Translations under genes and position numbers: made by a program
NCBI GenBank assembly: GCA_003164045.1
Contig: PLRU01000087.1
Coordinates: forward strand, 2,334-55,840
Length of the DNA: 53,507 bases
Direction of reading: 5' to 3'
Source: Candidatus Lustribacter telmatis
Lineage (GTDB): Bacteria > Vulcanimicrobiota > Vulcanimicrobiia > Vulcanimicrobiales > Vulcanimicrobiaceae
Notes under the pieces: generated by a model
What the model saw: the letters and a program-made list of their open reading frames with translations, nothing else
The model's database searches: none
Told to the model about the DNA's origin: nothing
Shown here: piece after piece, positions 42,825-51,011 of the stretch
Position numbering within the stretch: position 1 is the first letter of the stretch
How the letters are laid out: every line of letters begins with the position of its first letter

Positions 42825-43340
42825 ATGGACGTGGACCAAGCCAATGTCTTGATCCCGCCGGCGCATGTCGCGCAGAGCCGGCGCGATTTTCCGGATGCCT
42901 ACGATGCCGAGCGCATCCAAGTGTTCCATGCCGTCCGCGCGCTGGCGCAGCGGATGAACGATGCGACCACCGGCTGGCTCGCACCGTTCGGACTATCCGC
43001 CTCGAAGTTCAACTATCTGGTCATTCTTTATGCGCGCCGCGAGGCGGGCCTGACCGCGAACGAACTCGGCGCACTGGTGCATACCGTCAGCGGCACCGTC
43101 ACGTCGATGATCGATTCGCTCGTTCGCGAAGGCTTGGTATCGCGCTCGCAAAACCCGCGCGACGGCCGCAGCTCGCTGTTGCGACTCACTCCGAAGGGCG
43201 CACGCGTAGTACGCAATGCCGCAACCGCCCATCACGAACAGGTCGAGCACGTTCTCGCATCGTTCAGCGGAACCGACTGCGCAACGCTTCTGGGCCTTAT
43301 CGTGCGCGCCGGCAACGCGCTGCATGCCGCTAACGCGTAA
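42825..43340 (+). CDS. MarR-family transcriptional regulator
   Basis: This 171-residue regulator has the helix-turn-helix LTANELGALVHTVSGTVTSM and wing SRSQNPRDGRSSLLRLTPKG typical of MarR. Long N- and C-terminal helices form the dimer. The ATG at 42825 has AAGGAG six bases upstream. The larger open frame upstream overlaps the SDR gene and reads as shadow. It probably represses the divergent SDR-Rieske-LivK operon until a phenolic or related ligand is present. Its 3' end overlaps the convergent TetR gene by 11 bases. Confidence 0.95.
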   Translation: MDVDQANVLIPPAHVAQSRRDFPDAYDAERIQVFHAVRALAQRMNDATTGWLAPFGLSASKFNYLVILYARREAGLTANELGALVHTVSGTVTSMIDSLVREGLVSRSQNPRDGRSSLLRLTPKGARVVRNAATAHHEQVEHVLASFSGTDCATLLGLIVRAGNALHAANA

Positions 43341-44019
43341 GGCGCTCGAGCCGCGCGAGATCTTCTCGCATCCGCTCGATCGTCGCCGGAAGGTCGTCAG
43401 CGATCGGCTTCGATTGACCGGTACTACGTCCGAACGCCGTTAAGGCAATCTCCACATACTGTTCCGCGACCGCGTCCGGCGATTGTTCGTGATCGGGCCT
43501 GTACCACATTGCGATCCAGTTGCACATGCCCAGCAGCGCGAACGACCCGATGTGCGGGTCAACCGGTTTGAATTCGCCCGACGCACAACCTTCCGCAAAC
43601 AGTTCCACCAGCTGTTTGAGGATTTCACGCCGTGCCCGCGCGTGACGTGCGGCAAGCTCCGGCGGCAGCTCATTTTCGCTCAGCAGAAGTAAGCGAAAAC
43701 GCGCCGCGTGCGTTGCCACGTTGAGCGCCATGGCCCGCGTCACGCGGGCGAGTTTTTCCATCGACGAAAGTGATTCATCGAGACGGATATTCTTAAGATC
43801 GGTGACGCGCGCAGCCGTAATGCCCTCGACGAGAGTCGTCAGCAGCACCTCTTTGCTGTCGAAATAGTGGTAGAGCGCGGCCCGCGTCAGGCCGACGGTA
43901 TCGGCAACGTCCTGCAACGTCGTACGGTTGAAGCCGCGCTCCGCAAAAAGCCTCGCGGCGCGCTCCAACAGCTCGGTCTCAACCAGCTCACGGCGGACGA
44001 GCTTCTTTGCTTTCTCCAC
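43330..44019 (-). CDS. TetR-family transcriptional regulator
   Basis: This 229-residue regulator has a DNA-binding head with TTLQDVADTVGLTRAALYHYF (about 33-53) and a helical ligand-binding body. The body is large and ends in a charged helix (MREDLARLERLTR), with no clue to its ligand. It is divergent from the LivK-Rieske-amidohydrolase operon and probably represses it. Its stop overlaps the MarR gene stop region by 11 bases, tail to tail. The ATG gives EKAKKLVRRELVETEL; an upstream palindrome fits its own operator. Confidence 0.95.
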   Translation of the reverse strand: MEKAKKLVRRELVETELLERAARLFAERGFNRTTLQDVADTVGLTRAALYHYFDSKEVLLTTLVEGITAARVTDLKNIRLDESLSSMEKLARVTRAMALNVATHAARFRLLLLSENELPPELAARHARARREILKQLVELFAEGCASGEFKPVDPHIGSFALLGMCNWIAMWYRPDHEQSPDAVAEQYVEIALTAFGRSTGQSKPIADDLPATIERMREDLARLERLTR

Positions 44020-44062
44020 GATGGTAGTACTCGCGCTTAGCCGTGAAGGAAAGTTTCCCTAC

Positions 44063-44100
44063 TGGCAAGTAAGTTTTTTAGATGGCAAGTTAGACTTGCC
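44063..44100. promoter_or_regulatory. Candidate TetR operator: palindrome plus direct repeat
   Basis: GGCAAGT and ACTTGCC flank TAG at 44084-44100 as a perfect dyad. The eight bases TGGCAAGT also occur at 44063-44070, 20 bases before the matching copy at 44083-44090. The cluster lies between the divergent TetR and LivK genes, close to the LivK translation start. It is a natural site for a TetR dimer or pair of dimers. Confidence 0.7.
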
Positions 44101-44125
44101 CTCAGGTCCGCATCCGGAGGTCTCT

Positions 44126-45301
44126 ATGACGAAGGCCCGACTCGCCGTCGCACTCGTTGCCGCGATCCTCGCGCTCGCCGCGCCGCACCGCACCCTCGCC
44201 GCCGACACGCTCGAGATTCCGACGATTCTTCCCATGACGGGGCCGGCCGCGTTTCTCGGCAAGGAGTATGCCGATACCCTCAAGCTGCTCGAAGAGCGGC
44301 TGAACAAAACCGGCGGCGTGGCCGGGCGGCAAATTCACTTTGCGATTGTCGACGATCAAACGAGCCCGCAGATCGACGTGCAACTGACGACCGCGGCGCT
44401 GCAGAAGAAGGTCCCGCTGATCATCGACGGTGCGCCGCTGGCGCTGTGCCGCGCGACGGCCCCGCTGATGCCGAATGGTCCCGTGATGTGGTGCCTCTCG
44501 CCGTCGATGGTCCCGACCCCGGGCAGCTACGTCATGGCCGTCATGGCCCCGTCGCGCGATAGCATCGTCGCCGGTTTGAATTACTTCCGCGGGCGCGGCT
44601 TCAAGAAGCTCGGCGTCCTCGACAGCACCGACGCCACCGGCGCCGATACCGACGCCAGTATCGTCGAATTGATGAAGCTGCCGGCCTATGCGGGCATGTC
44701 GGTCGTTGCGATGGAGCATTTCAACATCGCGGATCTCAGCGTTGCCGCGCAAATATCGCGTATCAAGGCCGGCGGCGCACAGGCGATGTTCGGTTTCACC
44801 ACGGGTACCCCCGTGGCTACGATCCTGCGCGGCATGGCCGACGGCGGGCTCGACATTCCCGTCTTCACCTCGCAAGGCAACATGTCGATCGCCCAGCTCG
44901 ACAGTTACAAGGCGTTTATGCCGAAAGAGCTGCTCTTTCCGGGGTACGCGGCACTCGCTCCGGATTCCGTCGGCGACGCCGGCGTTCGAGAGAAGGTCGC
45001 CGCGTTCCGCGCCGACATGAAGGCCGCGGGCCTCTCGCCGGATTTGCTGCACGCGACGCCGTGGGATCCGGTGTTCCTCATCCAAGAAACCTTCAAGCGC
45101 GCCGGCGCCAATGCGACGGCGGAACAACTGCGCGCGGCGCTCGGCGGCATTCGCAACTGGCCCGGCGTTTTCGGCCGGTACGACTTCCCCGCATCGCCGA
45201 ATCGCGGCCTCGGCGTGAACTGGATCATCATTTCCAAATGGAGCCCCTCCACGTCAACGTGGGTGGCCGTGAGCAGCGGCGGCGGCGGACCGATCAAGTA
45301 A
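44126..45301 (+). CDS. LivK-type solute-binding protein (orphan, module 2)
   Basis: This 391-residue binding protein has a leader (TKARLAVALVAAILALAAPH ... LAAD). The same signature segments as its paralogue at 39445-40671 follow, including LEIPTILPMTGPAAFLG, DDQTSPQIDVQLT and GPVMWCLSPS. The ATG at 44126 has GGAGG five bases upstream; the frame opens earlier but overlaps the TetR gene. The next gene starts one base after its stop. No transporter genes follow. Its ligand is unknown. Confidence 0.92.
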   Translation: MTKARLAVALVAAILALAAPHRTLAADTLEIPTILPMTGPAAFLGKEYADTLKLLEERLNKTGGVAGRQIHFAIVDDQTSPQIDVQLTTAALQKKVPLIIDGAPLALCRATAPLMPNGPVMWCLSPSMVPTPGSYVMAVMAPSRDSIVAGLNYFRGRGFKKLGVLDSTDATGADTDASIVELMKLPAYAGMSVVAMEHFNIADLSVAAQISRIKAGGAQAMFGFTTGTPVATILRGMADGGLDIPVFTSQGNMSIAQLDSYKAFMPKELLFPGYAALAPDSVGDAGVREKVAAFRADMKAAGLSPDLLHATPWDPVFLIQETFKRAGANATAEQLRAALGGIRNWPGVFGRYDFPASPNRGLGVNWIIISKWSPSTSTWVAVSSGGGGPIK

Positions 45302-45302
45302 A

Positions 45303-46373
45303 ATGCCGTTTCTGCGCAATACGTGGTATGTCGGCGCCTGGTCGGCGGACGTCGCGACCGAAACGCTCGTAGCACGAACGATTCTCGGCGAACCGATCGT
45401 GTTCGCACGCACGGCGAGCGGTGAGGTGACAGCCCTCTACGACCGCTGCCCGCACCGCTTCGCGGCCCTGAGCCGCGGTCACGTTTCCGGCGAGGCAGTC
45501 GTCTGCGGCTACCATGGACTGCAGTACGATGCGACGGGCGCATGCATTCGCAATCCGCACGGCAACAAGACGATTCCCCCGGGGGCGATCGTGCGCCGTT
45601 TCCCCACGGTCGAGAAACACTCGCTCGTGTGGATTTGGATGGGCGCCGAGACGCCGCGTCCCGCTGAAATCCCGGACTTTCGCATTCTCGATGAAGCGCA
45701 GCCGAAGTTCGTGAGCAAACGCGATTATATCGTGATGAAGGCGAACTACGCGATCATCACCGACAATTTGCTCGATCTCAGTCACGTCAACATTTTGCAC
45801 GAAGGTCTCCTCGGCAACGAGCAAGCGAATGAAGCGGCGATCGATCTCGACGTGCAGGATGATACCGTTACCGTGCGCCGCTTTTCCGAAAACGTCCCCG
45901 TGCCGAAGCTCTTCGATCTGACGTTTCGCCAAGACGGCAAGCCGGTGGATACGTGGACGGAGATGCGTTGGAACCAGCCGGGCTGCATGCTGCTCGACGC
46001 CGGCGTGACGGAACCGGGCGCCGGAAAAGCCGCCGGTACATCCGTTATCGGCATCCATCTCCTCACGCCGGAAACCGAGACGTCGACGCACTATCACTTT
46101 GCCGCCGTTCGGGTGAACCCGCCGCAACGCAGCGCAGAAGAAGAGCTCGCAATTCGGGATGAGGTTTCCAAGTACCGGCGCTTCATCTTCGAGAGCCAGG
46201 ACGAACCGATGATCGAATTGCAGCAGCAACGCATCCTGCAGGCGCACGATAACCCGCGTCCGGCGCTGCTGGGCATCGACGCGGGGCCCGTGCGCGCACA
46301 ACGCATCCTGCGCGAACACATCGATCGCGAAGCGCGCGAACCCCAACTCGCAACCGCAAACGGAGAACGCTAA
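45303..46373 (+). CDS. Rieske non-heme iron oxygenase (module 2)
   Basis: This 356-residue terminal oxygenase resembles vanillate O-demethylase and related aromatic oxygenases. The Rieske ligands are Cys49-His51 and Cys68-His71 (DRCPHRFAALSRG ... VVCGYHGLQ). The iron site reads DNLLDLSHVNILHE with Asp158 bridging and His161/His166 as ligands. The short N terminus (PFLRNTWYVGAW) is characteristic of that subgroup. No reductase partner is seen. The start is one base after the LivK stop and its own stop shares a base with the next start, so the operon is tightly coupled. Confidence 0.93.
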   Translation: MPFLRNTWYVGAWSADVATETLVARTILGEPIVFARTASGEVTALYDRCPHRFAALSRGHVSGEAVVCGYHGLQYDATGACIRNPHGNKTIPPGAIVRRFPTVEKHSLVWIWMGAETPRPAEIPDFRILDEAQPKFVSKRDYIVMKANYAIITDNLLDLSHVNILHEGLLGNEQANEAAIDLDVQDDTVTVRRFSENVPVPKLFDLTFRQDGKPVDTWTEMRWNQPGCMLLDAGVTEPGAGKAAGTSVIGIHLLTPETETSTHYHFAAVRVNPPQRSAEEELAIRDEVSKYRRFIFESQDEPMIELQQQRILQAHDNPRPALLGIDAGPVRAQRILREHIDREAREPQLATANGER

Positions 46374-47950
46374 TGTCAGCTTCGGACCAAAACACAATGG
46401 ACCGCCGTCGCGCGCTTGCCGTGGGCGGCAGCGTAGCCGGCGGATTGATCACGGCTTCGGCCGGCGTCATGAGCCCGGCGATGAGTGAAGCAGCAGACGG
46501 AAGCGGCTCGAGCGGGCTCGTGCTCGAGGGCGTAACGATTGTCGATACGCACGACGGCAAGCTGCGGCATAACATGACGGTCGTCATCGATAAGGGCAAG
46601 ATCAGCCGGATCGCGCCCGCGGGCAGCATCGTTGCAGGCCCGCTTGCCAAAACGATCGATGCGCGCGGCAAGTATGTCGTTCCGGGATTTCTCGACCTCC
46701 ACGCGCATCCGCTCAGCACGAGCGATCCGGAAGGCAGCCTGACGCTGCTGCTGGCGAACGGCGTCACCGGTTTCCGTGAAATGGCAGCCTGGGGACCGAT
46801 GCTCGAAGCGCGCCGGCAAGGAAAGCTGATGCCGCACATTCCCGCGCCGGAGCTGCTCGAAATGGCGGGCGAGATCCTCACACCCGGCAACGCCGCCACC
46901 CCGGCGCTCGCCGTCGCCGAAGTACAGCGGCAACAAGCCATGGGCGCCGACTTCATCAAAGTGATCGATTATAGCCCTGAGGTGTTCTTCGCCGTGGCGG
47001 TGGAATGCAGACGCTCGAACATCCGGTTTATCGGGCATCTCTCACCCACCGTCGACGTGCGCGAAGCGGCCCGCGTAGGCATCAAGTCAATCGAGCACAT
47101 GGGTCCGCGCGACAGCATCTTGCTGGGCTGCTCGACCGACGAGGCGGCGTTGCGCCCCGTGGCCGTACAAATCGCACCCAAGCCGCCGGCGGCGCCGAGC
47201 GGACCGATACCGCCCGACGTCATCGCCCGATCCGTTGCGAATCCAACCCTCTCCACGTCTGCGGCAGAATACATCCGCTATCAGAAAGTCATCGACACGT
47301 TCAGCGATGCCAAGGCCCGCGATCTCGCTGCGCATTTCGTCGCTGCGGGAACGTGGAACGTGCCGACGCTGATTCGTATTCGCACGATGGCCGTGGGCGA
47401 CGACGAGCAATACCGCAACGATCCGAATTTGCGCTACGTGCCGGCGCAGACACGCCAAATGTGGGAAGACGTCTCGCAGCAGTTTTCGGCCAAGATACCG
47501 CCGGCCCAGCGAGAGACGCTCAAAGCGCTGTATGCGTTGAGCGCCAAGCTCGTCAAGCCGTTCAAAGACGCCGGCGTGCAGATGATGACCGGCTCCGACC
47601 TCGGCGGCGGCTTCGTCGTTGCCGGCTTCGGGCTGCATCAGGAATTCGATATGCTCGCCGCGGCCGGTCTTTCGCCGCTCGACGTGCTTCAGATGACCAC
47701 ACTGAACGGCGCAAGATTTTTGGGCCGTGAAGCAACGATGGGCAGCGTTGCCGTGGGCAAAGATGCCAACCTCGTACTACTGGACGCAAACCCCGTGGCG
47801 AGCGTTGCGAACCTGCACCGCATTGCCGCCGTCGTGCGCGATGGCACATACCATTCTGCCGAAGCACTCGCCGCACTCAAGAAGAAGACAGCCGATCGCG
47901 TTGCGGCCGCTGTGGCCTTTACGGGACCGGGACGCCCGCCGTGTTGCTAG
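46373..47950 (+). CDS. Exported metal-dependent amidohydrolase
   Basis: This 525-residue hydrolase has a twin-Arg-type leader (DRRRALAVGGSVAGGLI). The amidohydrolase-barrel metal ligands are His110 and His112 (DLHAHP), carboxylated Lys196 (DFIKVIDY), His222 (FIGHL), His242 (IEHMG) and a late Asp (TGSDLGG). The family includes imidazolonepropionase- and aryl-amide-type hydrolases; the substrate here is unknown. It ends the TetR-controlled operon. An exported amide-cleaving enzyme beside a binding protein and an oxygenase suggests a stepwise attack on an amide-linked compound. Confidence 0.9.
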   Translation: MSASDQNTMDRRRALAVGGSVAGGLITASAGVMSPAMSEAADGSGSSGLVLEGVTIVDTHDGKLRHNMTVVIDKGKISRIAPAGSIVAGPLAKTIDARGKYVVPGFLDLHAHPLSTSDPEGSLTLLLANGVTGFREMAAWGPMLEARRQGKLMPHIPAPELLEMAGEILTPGNAATPALAVAEVQRQQAMGADFIKVIDYSPEVFFAVAVECRRSNIRFIGHLSPTVDVREAARVGIKSIEHMGPRDSILLGCSTDEAALRPVAVQIAPKPPAAPSGPIPPDVIARSVANPTLSTSAAEYIRYQKVIDTFSDAKARDLAAHFVAAGTWNVPTLIRIRTMAVGDDEQYRNDPNLRYVPAQTRQMWEDVSQQFSAKIPPAQRETLKALYALSAKLVKPFKDAGVQMMTGSDLGGGFVVAGFGLHQEFDMLAAAGLSPLDVLQMTTLNGARFLGREATMGSVAVGKDANLVLLDANPVASVANLHRIAAVVRDGTYHSAEALAALKKKTADRVAAAVAFTGPGRPPCC

Positions 47951-47956
47951 CGCGCC

Positions 47957-49468
47957 CTAGGACACAACATTTCTCAACGATGGTCTCGTGCGGAGAACGA
48001 TCCGTCCGCCGACATAATCGAAGTCGACCGTGAAGAATTGCAAGAAATCGGCGCCGATCAAACCGTCGTTGTCTTGCGGATAGGCACCGCGTGATGTCAC
48101 CACGTCGGCGACGAGGCCGGCGATGGAAACGTCTCCAACGTGGACGTAGTCCATACGAAATGGGCGGGAGGTAAACGATCCGCCGATGCCGCGCAATTCC
48201 TGCGCGTCGTCGATGGCGAAGCGCAGCACCTCACCGTGCTGCCGAGAGAAGTAATCGAAGAGCAGCAGGGCGCTCGGGCTGCCCGTATCGACGATCAAGC
48301 GGTGGGCGACGGCGCCGCCGAGGTTCGCGCTGATCATTGGAACCTGAGCGTTAAGCCGAACCGCAAGGACCGATACATCCGTTCCGCTCGGAGGTTCGTA
48401 CGAGCGCGCGTCCATCGCGATGACGCGCTTGTGCTCGTAGTCGATACGCACGACGAGCTCGGCGAAAAAATCGAAGCCCAACAGCCCTACGGGATCGGCT
48501 GGATTGCGGGTCGCGCCGTGGGGCAGCACCGAGACCACGACGCCGTTCATCTGAAGCCCGGACACCTCCATGGCGGGGACGACGGTATCGCGCGTTTCAA
48601 AGCGTTTGCCCGCGGTTTGGCGCTTTGCGTTCGTGAGCACGAGTCCGAGGTCTCGGGCGACTCCCGAATCGATCGTTATCGAACTCGCGCCGCTGTCGAG
48701 TAAGAAGAAGAACGTGCGACCGGCGATCCTGACCGGGACCGATATCTGACCGTTCTCGAACCGGGCGTGTAAATCGACGATCGTCTTGCCGGCGGGCAGG
48801 GACACGATTTGGCGCAAAGCGGGTATGGCGACATCGGCCTCGCGCGTGCTATCGGCAACGAACCGCGTTCGCGTATAGGACATCGTCTCGTTGAACGGGT
48901 GATCCTCGACGCGCCACGCTGCCGGTAGCAGTTGCGCACCGAAGCGGGCATAGGCCGTGTTGGTTGTCGTCGTCGTGCCCGATGCGCCGATCTGATCGTG
49001 GCGCAGGACGAGATAGCTTGCCGGATCCACGTAGTCGCGCGTTCCGTTGCCGCTACCGTCGAGCTCCGTTAGGACGTAGGCATCGACGGGCGAAGAGACG
49101 CGCTGCACGCTCGCCGTCGTCTTAAGGCGCGCGACCGGACCCGGATCGGGTTCATCGGCTACGCTGATTCCGTTGGCATCTTGATGCCAATCGGTTCCGC
49201 GATACGTCCCATAACTCGTGCGGATGGGGCCGCGCGTGCGTGTGACGAGCTCGTCATCGCCGCGGCGATAGCGCGACGAAACCGTCACGCCCTCGTCGCC
49301 GGTCCCGACGATCGTTTCGCGATAGTTGCCGCTCGGCGGGCCCATCGCTACGTCCATTTGTGCCTGAAGGGCCTGCGCGTCGGGTAGCACGGAGTCCGGT
49401 GCCGCGGGCATGCCGGAGACGATCGCGAGAACGCAAAAAGCCAGCGGTGCTAAAACCCAACGGCGCAT
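47957..49468 (-). CDS. Exported double-domain aspartyl protease
   Basis: This 503-residue protein has a signal peptide (RRWVLAPLAFCVLAIVSG). Two retropepsin-like modules follow in one chain. The catalytic aspartates are Asp258 (FFLLDSGASSITI) and Asp394 (LIVDTGSPSALLL), each followed by a hydrophobic core (GLLGFDFFAE and GLIGADFLQF). About 200 N-terminal residues match nothing I recognise. A fused pair could form one active site, as in pepsin. The gene converges with the amidohydrolase gene and starts 156 bases from the divergent third NMT1-type protein gene. Confidence 0.85.
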   Translation of the reverse strand: MRRWVLAPLAFCVLAIVSGMPAAPDSVLPDAQALQAQMDVAMGPPSGNYRETIVGTGDEGVTVSSRYRRGDDELVTRTRGPIRTSYGTYRGTDWHQDANGISVADEPDPGPVARLKTTASVQRVSSPVDAYVLTELDGSGNGTRDYVDPASYLVLRHDQIGASGTTTTTNTAYARFGAQLLPAAWRVEDHPFNETMSYTRTRFVADSTREADVAIPALRQIVSLPAGKTIVDLHARFENGQISVPVRIAGRTFFFLLDSGASSITIDSGVARDLGLVLTNAKRQTAGKRFETRDTVVPAMEVSGLQMNGVVVSVLPHGATRNPADPVGLLGFDFFAELVVRIDYEHKRVIAMDARSYEPPSGTDVSVLAVRLNAQVPMISANLGGAVAHRLIVDTGSPSALLLFDYFSRQHGEVLRFAIDDAQELRGIGGSFTSRPFRMDYVHVGDVSIAGLVADVVTSRGAYPQDNDGLIGADFLQFFTVDFDYVGGRIVLRTRPSLRNVVS

Positions 49469-49624
49469 GAACCCCTACGTGTGGGTGTCAGGGCGCGTTG
49501 CCCTGTGGCCATAAGCCTTCGTTAAGGCGACCTTCGTTGGCGCTTCGGCCTACCTGATTCGATGCGGACCTTAGGGTTTTGTCGGGCCAGCAGGGAAATG
49601 TCGGCGGGTGACCAGGGCGCCGGC

Positions 49625-50575
49625 GTGAATCGCGCACATTTTCTTACCGGCCCCGCCGCCGCCGCATTGTGGCTAAATTCACTGAAGGACGCCGGCGCGC
49701 AGAGCCCGGCCGAGATAGCGATCGCCGGGTCGCCCAACGACACCGCCGGCTTGCTCTATTACGCGGCCGACATGGGGTTCTACGAGCAAGCCGGACTGCA
49801 CGTGAAGCTCGCGCAGATGAACAACTCCGGCTCGATCTCCGCCGCCCTCGCGTCGGGCGCCTTGCAATTCGGATCGTTCGCGCTCACCCTCGGTGCCCTT
49901 GCGCGCGACCACGGCCTGGCTCTCACCCTGGTCGCGCCGGCGGGTCTGTATCTCAGCACGACGCCGACGTCGGGGTTGCTCGTGCTGAAGGGCTCGCCGG
50001 TGCGCACCGCTGCCGACCTCAACGGCAAAGTCATCGCGACGCGCGATCTCTCGAACATGAGCTACTACGGCGCCAAACGGTGGCTCGATACGAACGGCGG
50101 CGATTCCAAATCAGTACGTTGGCTCGAAGTGCCGGATGCCACCGCACTCTCCGCTCTGCAGTCCGGCCGCGTCGATGCGGCGTCCGTGAGCGAACCGGCG
50201 CTGGAAGATGCGCTGCGCAGCGGCGCCGCGCGTTCGCTCGCATCGGTCTTTGATGCGATCGCGAAGCGCTTCCTGATCAGCGGCTACTTTACCACCGATG
50301 ATTTCGCGAAGGCGCATCCCGACGTCGTGCGGCAATTCGCGAGCGTCATGTCGAGCACGGCAGTGTGGGCGAACAAGAACCGCCCGCGCACCGCACAGAT
50401 ACTGGAGAAGTACATCCAAACGCCGGTCGCGCCGGGAAGTCCGCGCGTCACCTACGCCGACCATCTTGCCGTTGCCGACGTGCAACCGGTGCTGGATCTG
50501 CTGTTTAACTACGGGCTGCTCAAGACGCCGCAGCACGCGAAAGATCTGTTCTCGCCACTCGTACCATCGCGCTAA
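49625..50575 (+). CDS. NMT1/SsuA-type solute-binding protein (orphan, 3 of 3)
   Basis: This 316-residue binding protein has a leader (NRAHFLTGPAAAALWLN ... DAGAQS). The segments YYAADMGFYEQAGLHVKLAQ, ASGALQFGSFALT and DTNGGDSKSVRWLEVPD follow. The shared NGGDSKSV links it to the copy at 34038-35006. GTG at 49625 is used; ATG at 49598 is possible. The VOC gene follows 19 bases later. As with the other four binding proteins here, no permease or ATPase gene is near. Confidence 0.88.
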   Translation: MNRAHFLTGPAAAALWLNSLKDAGAQSPAEIAIAGSPNDTAGLLYYAADMGFYEQAGLHVKLAQMNNSGSISAALASGALQFGSFALTLGALARDHGLALTLVAPAGLYLSTTPTSGLLVLKGSPVRTAADLNGKVIATRDLSNMSYYGAKRWLDTNGGDSKSVRWLEVPDATALSALQSGRVDAASVSEPALEDALRSGAARSLASVFDAIAKRFLISGYFTTDDFAKAHPDVVRQFASVMSSTAVWANKNRPRTAQILEKYIQTPVAPGSPRVTYADHLAVADVQPVLDLLFNYGLLKTPQHAKDLFSPLVPSR

Positions 50576-50594
50576 GCGAAGTCAGGGTCTCATC

Positions 50595-50984
50595 ATGGGT
50601 AAGCCGAAAATCAAACATCTCGCGCTCTTTGCCCGCGACACCGTGAAGCTGGCGAAGTTCTACCAAACGGTCTTCGACATGGAATTGCTGCACGGCGACG
50701 GTCCCGGCAAAGCGCACTATCTCAGCGACGGCTACTTCACGCTCGCCATCCTACCGCACAAGCTCGAAGCCAGCGCAATGACCGGGCTCAACCACTTCGG
50801 TTTCAGCATCGAAAATCGCGACGAGATCTTTGCGCGCCTGGCTCCAACCGGAGTAGAAGAGCCGAAGAAGCGCCCGGCCGATCGTCCGTACGCGGAATAC
50901 CGCGCGGTCGATCCCGAAGGCAACTGGTTCGATCTCTCCGAGCACGGCTACGAAACGGCCGAAACAGCCGACCAGCGCGCCTAA
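50595..50984 (+). CDS. VOC-superfamily (glyoxalase/extradiol dioxygenase-like) protein
   Basis: This 129-residue protein has two beta-alpha-beta-beta-beta modules: IKHLALFARDTVKLAKFYQT then LNHFGFSIENRDEIFARLA, ending with DPEGNWFDLSEHG. Candidate metal ligands are His8, the His in LNHFGF and a Glu in DLSE. Members include extradiol dioxygenases, lactoylglutathione lyases and antibiotic-resistance enzymes, so a ring-cleaving or isomerising step in the catabolic island is plausible. It follows a binding-protein gene by 19 bases and ends 27 bases from the convergent receiver-PBP4 gene. Confidence 0.88.
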   Translation: MGKPKIKHLALFARDTVKLAKFYQTVFDMELLHGDGPGKAHYLSDGYFTLAILPHKLEASAMTGLNHFGFSIENRDEIFARLAPTGVEEPKKRPADRPYAEYRAVDPEGNWFDLSEHGYETAETADQRA

Positions 50985-51011
50985 TCGGACGCGCGCGCCG
51001 GCACGATCTCC

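Noticed and set aside
30197..50984. Integrated element (prophage or transposon) as the source of the catabolic island
   Set aside because: I see no integrase, transposase, attachment-site repeats or tRNA junction, and base composition looks like the rest of the window.
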